A stretch of 64,000 nucleotides of DNA from Trachythela sp. YZ-2020 (taxonomy: Eukaryota; Cnidaria; Anthozoa; Malacalcyonacea; Clavulariidae): assembly GCA_016169945.1 (NCBI GenBank), contig JADLSH010000367.1:6042501-6106500 (forward strand), given 5' to 3'. Each line of letters opens with the position of its first letter. Positions within the stretch are counted from its first letter, which is position 1. Shown piece by piece: positions 36,001 through 47,000 of this stretch. Made by a program: the position numbers and the translations under genes. The notes below the pieces were generated by a model. The model saw nothing but the letters and a program-made list of their open reading frames with translations. It was not told where the DNA came from and searched no databases.

Positions 36001-39000
36001 GGAAACCGAATCTTCGTTCGGAAGCGCACACGCTAAATTTCCCGCGGGAGAGAAACATATAACAGCACTACCACCAAAAAGGTATTTCAGAACAAATGTT
36101 GGTTGCACATGCAGTTGATAAACTAGTAATTTCTAATAGAAAGATAATTACTGGTGGTGGGTCACCAGTGATTAAATTTAAACCCTTAATAATAAAAGTA
36201 GATATTTGTATATTTACAGAAGATCTTTGATTTATTTATTTATTACAAACCCTAAAAACCCTATTATTAACCACCAAAACTAATAACTTAATTAAACCGA
36301 AAACTGAACTACCAACACACTGCATCCATTTATCTATTGTTGAGTTTGTTTTGTTGAAAATTTAACGTGTTCGTGGAATAAAAAGAACATAATACTTTTG
36401 TATAATACAAATTACCATAACCATATATGTTATGTATTCGTATATTAATCATTCGATTATTGTTCATTGTTGAACAGTAACTTACTTTGAACTGAATAGT
36501 AATTACAGGCAATAGTATTTATAGGCCCACCTTATCGTTTAGTGCTAATGTTGTAAGACTTTGCAGGTTCATATCTTCTGCAGGTGCATATCTTGGGTTC
36601 AGTGCATGCACCGTGGTAGATGACAATACCACTGTCTCTCTCAGCTAAGCCCATGATCTCTTTTTTTTGTAAATTGTGCGGCCGCTTTGTCCCCATTCAA
36701 ACACCCCTGAACTTTGTATTGTTTACAAATTATTCAATATAAATTAACAATAAATTAAATTTTCTTAAATTCCCTACCTTGCTTTACACTACACTTTTAC
36801 ACACTGGCTACTCCAACTCCATTCCAATCCTTTAGTTTTATAATCATAGGACATAATTCAGCTTTCTAATTAATTTCGTTTGCTGTTTATATTTGTTATT
36901 TGTTATGACTTGAAATGACGTGCATGCATTGAACACGTGCTGGTGAAAAAAAACCGTCGCTGTCCAATACATCAGGCAGGTTCAGATCATCATCTCAATG
37001 AAAAATACCAAAATCGACTATATCCACGATAGAACATTGCCTGCGCAATTAGCAATTAGCTGTGATTTTAGTGCTGGGCATTTGATATTGAAGCACAGTA
37101 TTGAGAGTCATGTTCCTTATGTACATATGATTATTATTTTTTTCCTGTAGTCATGTTCCGTTTTCCAAACGATCGGTGTTATTGCGTACTTGCTGTTTGC
37201 GTTAACAACATTTGGAACTCTTTTTGATCAAAAGTAAGTGTTTTTTATTTATCATTTACCTTAGACTGGATATCTCCTATTGCCGTATTGGGTGGAATAA
37301 ATTTTGTAAAAACCTCTATAATTAGTCGACGTCATCAGGGACGACCATCAGGGCATTTTTTGGAGTGGCAGATTTTGGGTTAATACTAACAGCTTTTATT
37401 TATTATTAGTATTATCACTATTATGATATAGTCAGTTATAGTCTTATGCTCTCCCTGCTTCGGATAAAATGGACTATACTGTAATCTTGTTTGATATTTA
37501 TACTATATTGTGAAGTTTTATATTTGTTTTGTAACAGGTCACTAACGTAATTGGCTCACGCTGTGTTAGTGTTCCTGAGCCGTTTTCCTGTTTGTATATA
37601 TGTTTATTGTTGTGTAACGGCTGAAGTTAATAAATAAATAAATGGTAGTTTATCATTTAGTTTGGTCGTTCCGCTCGTTGTTTTTTTGACGAACGAACTA
37701 AGGAAAAGTTAATATTCGATATGTGGGTGTTTACACTATATCGAATAGCATTTTGCAACGGTACAACGGTGTTTACACTATACTGGATAGCTTTTTGAAA
37801 CGGCCCAGAAATCTATCCGATATAATGTAAACGTATATAGTCTAAAGCCCCAGCTCCGCGGTCCCTGGTCATTAAAATCGGAAAGAGCTTGATATCGGCA
37901 ACCTGAACTCATGTTTATCAATGGCAAAGCCGGCCAAGGAGAGCATTGGGCGGGGGACTCATATATACAGCCCCACATTTGATTCAAAATGGCCTTTTCG
38001 TCAGTAAAACAATGAAAATAGTGTTCTCTTTTAATGGAAAAGGTTCCTTTAAGACGTAGTGCCCCATCAACAATTTCGAGTTCCTTCGTACGCCCATGAT
38101 GACTGTTCATGTAGAAACCCGTGATTGGAACTGATTATTACTACTACTAGATTCATTGCTGGTTGAATGAATAAATCTTCACCAATTAAAAGGATGCTAG
38201 CACTGACATTTCTTGTCACTATTTGCGGTTGGTAAATGAGACAGATCGATGCAAAATAATTTAAAAGTAGTGTATATAAATGGAACAATATTTATATAGA
38301 AAAATACTTTTCATTTCCTTTAGATGGTATGGACCAATCATGGAAGGAGTTCGATGCATTGTTTACTTTATAATGGATTCCTTAAACAGTAAATATCAGT
38401 GGAAACAAAATCACGGTAAAATGCATTTATATAATTAAACAATATACGTATTGCTGGTGGCTTTAGCCCCCCCCCTCTCCCCCCCCCCCCCCATTAATAA
38501 CTATGGGCTGAAACTCTTTGTTAGACGTAGAGAGGCATATGCGGAGCTCTTTACATTTCAGATATTTTAATTGAAGGCCATCTGTTGTTGACTTTCTGAC
38601 AAATTCGTCAACATAATTTTGAAGTAAACTTAACTCATTTCTACCAACTGACTCAGACATAGTTGAGTCGTCGACGTACTTCCAGAGATCGTCAACACCT
38701 GATACGTTAAGATCGTTAATCATTATAACGAAAAGCCAGGGGCCTAACTTCGAGCCTTGTGGGACGCCTGCCGGTACTCCACTCCACTCGGAAAAGCAGT
38801 TGTTACTTAATTTTACCCTTTGTTCGCGGTACGTCAGGAAATCTATAATCCAGTACATGATGGTTTTAGGGATGTTATATGTTGCCAGCTTTTCCATTAA
38901 GATATTATGATCTATTAAGTCAAATGCTTTACGAAAGTCAAACAGGATAACTCCAGTGGTAGAGCCGTTACCGTCTGTATTTTTTGTCAAGGTGTGTAAC

Positions 39001-42000
39001 ATACTAATAAGTGCGCGTGTGCGTAAGTGCATGATCCTGACACCGTTCCAAATTGTCTCGTATCGATCTTTTCCATTACCGCTGGCTTCAGGTAATGGTC
39101 AACTACGAAATCATCCGCTAGTTTTGATAATCCCCGAGCCGGCGCGAAGCGCCGTGCGAGGGTACTAATTCCGCTCGGATATTTACACCCGGGTATGTGA
39201 AAACATTGGGGAGTGCAAAGCAGTGAACTCTAAGTAAACTGGAACGCTAACTCCTATGATCAAGTCCTATGATTCGTTGAAGCCAATGCGCGGGAATTTG
39301 AACTTTCAAAAGGACTGGGGATAGTTGCGAGGAGTGAGAAGAATTCTGTCAAAAGTTTGTTCAATGTTTGGGATTCAAATGTGGTTTTCCGATTAGCTTT
39401 GACTGTTTTACATCTATCTGCAGCAAAAATGAGGAGGATCGTTATCGTATCTGGAAAAAAATGACAAATGTTTGAACGTGCCGAAGTAAACTTTTCTCTT
39501 TAACTCAGAAAAAATATACTAGAAAACACTTCGGCATTCCCAAATTGATTTTGCACTATACTCCAGGTATTGCTTTTTATCTTGAGCTTTTAGTCCTTGC
39601 TTTAACCCTTCTAAAACATAAACAAATTGACGATTTTCAAGTTGTGCTATTTTTGGCTTCGCGCCTTCTTGTTGAGTGAGCACTTTGAATATGACGGCTG
39701 AGCTAGCTTATATAATCATTATTTTAACTGTCAAAAATAAGTTACTGCATGCTTGAAAATCAACTTTAAAGACATCAATATTTTTCTACATAAATTACAT
39801 TGTCATATCTCCGAACTCTATCCAGAAGGCCCAAAAACTCAGAAAAACCAACAATTTTCGCGCGGTTTTTTGATAAGTTTTGTTTTGTGCACCGAATTTT
39901 TCAATGATCGAGTTGTACAATTTATGTTTATTGTAAGTTCTTTATAGGGGAAAATTCAATTGTCCTAGTGTGCTCTAAGTATATGAAATAGAACGATTCG
40001 AGAAGTATTAATGAAAAATTGTACGCGTGTTTGGCGAACAAGTGCTATTTCCTATCAATATTATTATTAACAATTTTTCAAAAATTGAAAAAAATCAGGA
40101 AAGTTGCTGACGGTTGCTGACATTGCTCAATTTTTACTAGGGGTATTTGTACCACATGTGGTATTTTCTCCCAAATAGTCAAATACCCATAGTAAAAATA
40201 ATTAAGAGAAAATTTTGATGTTCTGAGCCAATCAGAAACGAGGAAAATTGTTAATAATGATATTACAAAAATAATTGCACTGCTCTTAGCCAATCAGAAT
40301 TGAGTAATTTTTTCATCTATATTATTAGATGAAAAATGAAGGCAAAGACGAAAGTCAAAGTGACAAAATTTATAGATTTAAAAATTATATTTTTCCAAAA
40401 AATTTGTAAAAAAGACTGGCGCTACCTGAAAAGCACGGCTTCAATTCCCCCCCCTGACTTATCATTCCAGTTTACTTAAGCCTGATTTCCATTTGGTCGT
40501 AACTGTCGTGAACAAGTCATTTTCGACGATGTGAAATAGTCTGCATCTATCTCGTCTTTTGTGTGCTGTATTCAAATCAGTCTTTACTGACTGTAGAGAC
40601 ACAGAATACTATACAGAAGGTCATCTCTAGATTGTTTTTGCGTAAGCGCTATTCGTCACTCAGCAAGTGCCCTAAACAGAAGCAGTCACCCCCCTGGACA
40701 AATAGCCATTTTGAATGTTTCCAGGGGGGTGACTGCTTCTGTTTAGGGCACTTGCTGAGTGACGAATCATGACGAATAGCGCTTACGCAAAAGCAATAAG
40801 AGATGACTTTCTGTATAGTATTCTGTGGTAGAGATATGTCTACACTCTATTACATCGGTCACCTTGATATGTTCACGACAGTTACGACTAAATGGACAAT
40901 GAATCTTTAATATACAAGTATACCCCACCATGTATCCCTTCGCACCTGTCTCTTCGAATAAGATTGTATCCTTGTAAATTAATAATATTGTCATGAAGAT
41001 GACTCTGTAACCAGGTTTCAACTAAGCTGACGAAATCATAGTTTGCGTGGTGAATAACGTCACGCACCTCGTCAATTTTGGAGGCTAATGACATTACATT
41101 GGAAAGTAGAAAGGGGGGAACATATGCGCCTATTAGGGAACATTTAGGCCTATTGTTCGCACTTCTGACATTTGAGGGTACTGGGCTGTTGTTAGGAGTA
41201 TTTATTGGAACATGAACGCAGTTGGTAGGGCAATGTCCACGACTATATGTTCTATTTTAACGACGTTGGTACGTCGTGGTCTTGGATAACATTTATATTT
41301 GGCACAAGAAACGGGGTTAGACTGATTTATAACTGGTATAGAATGGCATTCGTTGTCTGTTCTTATATTTTGTATTGATCTGATACTAGGAATTATTTCA
41401 TTGTCGGGATTTGCTCTCCACACGACAACAACTCACAAACCGCTTCGTTTAAAGTTTTTCTCTCACAATCTCTCATCCATTCTTATTATCTTCGCCCGCA
41501 TTCAAACTGTTCAGTTTGTGTCCATATCACAGTACTTCATCTTATGCGGTATATAACTAATAAAACTAAACTAAACAATAATGTTTATAATATAACACTA
41601 AACTGTCCGAATTCCACACACACTGCCCCTATTTGATTCAAACGTTCGAAGCAAATACAGTTCCAACTAATGTTCAAGTCCTTCTTGTTCCGCGATTCTC
41701 TTTATGCGTTCAGCAGCTACGACAGCTGCTTTCCTTCTTGACTGGAATTATCTGGCTTCTACACTCAACTTCGAACTTCGCTCTACAGGTGGATCGTCGC
41801 AGGTTAACTCCATTGGGTATAGTTGCTGCAGAGCACGTTCCAAATACGATTTCCCAGCTCGAAGTCTTGCTTCTCGAACTACACCGTCTCTGCCTGTGAT
41901 AGGCTCGACTACAATACCGATGTTCCACTTTCCGCGATTCCGTTCGTGGTTTTGAATTAGAACTACGTCACCAGCTTTGATTGTTGTTTCCTTTCCTTGG

Positions 42001-44037
42001 TTATTGAGATTGTGCCTTTCTCTTAGTCCCGTCAGATACTCCCTAGTCCATCGAGACCACATTGCATCTTTGCAGCCGTTCGTGGTTTTGAATTAGAACT
42101 ACGTCACCAGCTTTGATTGTTGTTTCCTTTCCTTGGTTATTGAGATTGTGCCTAGTCCATCGAGACCACATTGCATCTTTGCAGCGTGATAGGTACTTCG
42201 CTCTTTTCTTCAACTCTGTTTCTTCGATAGCACTAACGTCTTCTTCTGGCTGAAAGTTGGGTTGCATGAACATCATGGAATTTGGTGTTAATGTCGGGAG
42301 TTGTACATCGTCCTCTGCGTAGCCCAGGGGCCGGTTGTTTATCGCGACTTCAACATCCAGTATCACCTCTTCAAGCTCTTCCCATTGTAGATTAGCCCGC
42401 CCGACGGTCTTGTATAATGCTCGTTTCATCAGGCCAACCATCCTCTCAAATTGACCACCCCACCATGACTTGCTGAGGTTGAACTGCCGAGTTATGTTTT
42501 GGTGTGCGAGGTAATCTTGAAGTTGCTCGTCTTTCATGATGTTGTTTAACCACTTAGCGGCCGCGATGAAGCTCTTCTCGTTGTTGGAGTACACTTTCTT
42601 CGGTCTCCCCCTTCGTGCTGTAAACTGCTTCAGAGATTTGATGAAATTCTCTGCCGTTTGATCTGGCAGCAGTTCTAGATGAATTGCTCGTGTAAGGCTG
42701 CACGCGAACAATAGAACGTATGCCTCACCATCTTTATTCTGCTTCACTTTGTAAGCTATCACGTTTAACATGGATAAAGGTTTGATAAATGGCGTTGTTT
42801 TCTTAGACCTGAAAAAGGCTTTTGATACAGTTGATTATGCACGATATGCTGATAAAAAAACTAGAATTTTATGGCATCAAAAGTAATGCCCTTCGCTGGT
42901 TTATCTCATATCTAAGTCACAGGAAACAAGTATGTAAAGTGGGGATGTCTGTTTCAAATAGTGAAAATATCACAGCAGGTGAATCAAATCTCGGTCCTCT
43001 TCTCTTTTTACTCTATATAAATGATTTGCCGAATTGTCTTGATTCTACAGTGCCAGCACTTTTTGCTGATGATACTAATCTTACTATTAGTCGTGCTACC
43101 GCAAGCGAGATTCAAGATAATTTAGAAGTTGAATTAAACAAAGTTCATATGTGGCTTTTAGCCAATAAGTTAACTTTGAACGCCAAAAAAACTGAGTATA
43201 TGCTAATTGGATCAAGAAAAAGGTTGTCCCGAGTTAGTGCCGATCCAATCTTATCGATGGGATCTGAAGGCATCAAACGTGTTTCATCCACCAAAACGCT
43301 TGGCGTAGTGGTGGATGAATGCATCACCTGGAAAGACCATATTGATAAAGTGGCCAAAAAAGCTGCTAAAGGGATAGGAATGTTACGGAGATCGAAACAT
43401 TTATTTGATAAAGATACGCTTAAAAACATTTATAGCGCTTTTGTTTTACCTTATTTTGATTATTGTGCGTTCGTATGGAATAATTGTTCCAAAACCGTGC
43501 AAAATAAATTGCAAAAGCTTCAAAATAAAGCCAGTCGAATAATCACAGGTGATTGCTACGGAACTGCCTCAGATACTGTCAGAACTAAACTTTCTTGGGA
43601 CACCTTAGAGGCAAGGAGAGAGAAACAATTAGAAACTTTAATGATACAAATAATGAAAGGTAATTCAACTGATTACCTGATTTCACAATCCGTACGAATC
43701 AAACGTATGAATTAAGAAGTAACAATCATGTTCTCAACTTGCCCAAACCCAACACTAACGCTTTAAACAATATCGAAGATAATAGAAAATTTTAATGCTT
43801 GTTTTAATTCCATTACTACTACTACTACTACTTTTGCAAATTATTAATATTTTTTATATTTTAACTTTCTTAATTACTTGTACATACATATTATATCCAC
43901 TTTATAAATTTAAACACACGGCCATCTGAAAATCAACCTTTTTATTTTTGCTTGCATCTTTTTAATATACTATGTAATTATAGATAATTCTGAACTATGG
44001 TTGAGATGCTACCGTGTATAAATATTAGTAAATAATA

Positions 44038-44069
<32 letters not shown>

Positions 44070-47000
44070 GTCCAGCGTAGTCCACCCCGAGAACTTCGAA
44101 TGGAACTGATCCGACAGTTCTGTCCGTTGGTAGGTTGCCGACCGGAGGATGGTGATATGCTGTCACTTGGAACTTTTTGCAACCGTAGCAATTTCTGATG
44201 ACTTTCTTTGTTAGTTGTCGCAGACGAGGTATCCAGTAGTGCTGTCTTACGTACGCCATGGTCAGATCAACTCCCCCGTGAAGTGTTTGGACGTGGGCGT
44301 CGTGAATTATCTTCTCACTCAGGGTCGCACACGAAGGTAGATATATCGGATATCTTCCTTGAATTCTCTCCCGACACTCGTACAATCCCTCGTCATTTCT
44401 TTGTAGGTTGAGTTTCAACTGGTCTTCTTTGAACTGTTCCGTTTCAATGTGTGCCTCTGTCGTTCTTTTCACCCAGAAACTGATTCGTGCGTTGGGGCCA
44501 TTCGATTGTTCTGATTTGATGACCTTGCAGTTGTGGAGGAATCTAGCTATCCAACCGAAAATGCGCACCGCTTGCCAAAGGCTGTGTTTCGTTAGGATCT
44601 CGTCTAAGTCGTCTTTCGTTTCCATGGCAGCGGCGAACAGTTCCTTGATTTGCTTGACTTCGACCTCCGATTCGTTACTTGGCGCTGCATGTACGTCCGC
44701 CGGCCATTGATCTGGGTTTGACAACCATGGTGGTCCTTTTAGCCAGGATTCTGCTAATTTATCAGTGGTGCATCCTCTGCTTCCGAGATCGGCTGGATTG
44801 TGATCTGTTCTCACATGTCTCCACTCGATGCACTCTCTGGCGTTGATCTTCCTGGTTCTGTTGGCCACGAATTGCTTGTATGTACCTCCCCCTTTTATCC
44901 AATACAGGGCTACAGTACTGTCCAACCAACCATAGACAGATCTCACGGGATATCCTTGCAATGAATTATTTACGTTGTCGACAAGATTGGTTGCCATATG
45001 TGCCGAGACAAGTTCGAGTCGTGCAATCGTTAGATCTTTCTTCGCTAATCTCGGTTTGACTGCGATTAAGCCTTGGGTAACACCCGATTCTTGATGCACT
45101 ACGGCGTACACGGCTGCTACGGTTCCCTTTATGCTGGCATCTCCAAACGTGTGCAAATCTACCGCTTTGATTGGCTCTTCGAACGTGGCAAGGCTTCGGG
45201 GCGCATCTAACTTCTCTGGGAGGCCTTTCTCGAACTTTTGCGAACAACTTAGCATATTCTTTGGCACTTCTTCGTCCCAAGGTAGGCGTTGGTCGCACGC
45301 GTCCCGGTAAACGAGCTTTCCCAAGAGTGATGTTGGCGAAGCAAGTCCAAGGGGGTCATAGATTAAAGCAAGGAACCGTAATAGCAGTCTCGTTTGGTAA
45401 TGGCAGTGGTCTTGGCTGGGAAGGCTACCGAGATTGTATCTTCTACTTTATTCCACGGAAGTCCCAACATCTTCGTTTCGCCTGTTTCACTCCAAGTTGA
45501 TCCTTTGCATAGCTTTGGCTGTTATCCGAAGGCTTGATATTTTCCTCCAACTCCAACACGTTGGAGTGCCACTTATGTAAATCGAACTTTGCTTGCCCCA
45601 AAATCTCTATCGCCGTCTCTTTCAACTCACGAACTTCTGCTCTGGTTTCTCCTCCAGTAATGATGTCGTCAACATACAAGCTTCTTTCGATCCCTTCTAC
45701 TTCTTGCGGATACTTCTCTTCTTGCGTAGACTTTCTAAGTGCTGTTGAATTGTTGCTCCTAACAGGAAAGGTGATTGGACAAGTCCGAATAATGCAGGAG
45801 TAAATCTCAGGACTTCGAATTCCAATGTCTCCTTGTCCTTGATCCAATGGAACCTCAAGGAATCTCTATCTTCAGGTTGGATACGGACTTGCAAGAAAAC
45901 TTGTTTGATGTCACCGCTCAGCGCCACTGGTTTTAGACGATTTCTGACAAGCACGCTCCACAATAGGTTTTGTAGAGGAGGGCCGGATAGGTAATTCTGG
46001 TTTGACATCGGTGTCATCCATGAACACTCCATTTAGGTGCCCTTACTGGCTGATAATCTCTGCGTATTTGGGGTTTGGAATTGACAATAACACGCCCTTG
46101 TCAACTTTGCTTACTAAAGTCTCTATCTCAAGATTTCCTCTGACATCCGAGACTTTAACGCTGTATTCCTCAATTTTCTGATTTGTAGAACACATCATCA
46201 TATCGATTCTCTTGTACACGGTTTGCACGGGTTTCTTTCCGAGACGGTTAACTAAGGCGGCTGATATATATGAGCTTCCAGCCCCAGTGTCCAGTAGCGC
46301 TCTACATTTCATCCCATCGACCATAACAACTACCACTGGATAGATTACAGTTCCTTTATCTAGATTTTGTTGGCATCTCACTCGATTGAATAATAATTGA
46401 AGGGTTTTGTAAATGGAAATTGCTTCATTTCTAGCTTGGTTCCCTCAAGTTTTATTTCCTCTTGGTAATGGCGCCTTCATTTCTCCTCTTCGGCTTTCTC
46501 TTCTTCATATCTGGATCTCTGAAGTTCTCTCGCTCGCAAGTCCTTAGCTGCTTCTTTGACTTCATCCATAGTGTCTTCGTAACTGCTAATGTCTTTCTCG
46601 ATATTAACACTCCATTGTCTCACTTCATCTGCTTCATCTCCCTTCTCGATTCTGTTTCGTTGTACTTCCACTTTAATACTATGAATTTCCTCGATTAAAT
46701 TTTCAAAAACTTTCCCATGTCTTTCTAATGTTTTCACTTTGTTTTCTTCTAGAAGTCTAGGTGTATTATCCCGTGTGAATTTTAGCATTCGAATTTTACC
46801 TTCCATCTGCTTTTCTAGCTCCTCTAGCGTCGACATAATTTTTTGCTTAGCTGTTATATTATAAATATTCCTCACCGTTTGTTTTGTTTCGTCAATTTCA
46901 CGTAGATTTTCTCGCTTTTTCGATGTATATTTCGGCCAGAATCCTGCCGGGGTCGCCACTTTGTCGGGATTTGCTCTCCACACGACAACAACTCACATTT

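Noticed and set aside
45171..45500. Plus-strand frames opposite the BEL/Pao RNase H and RT
   Set aside because: They are shadows of the minus-strand polyprotein.
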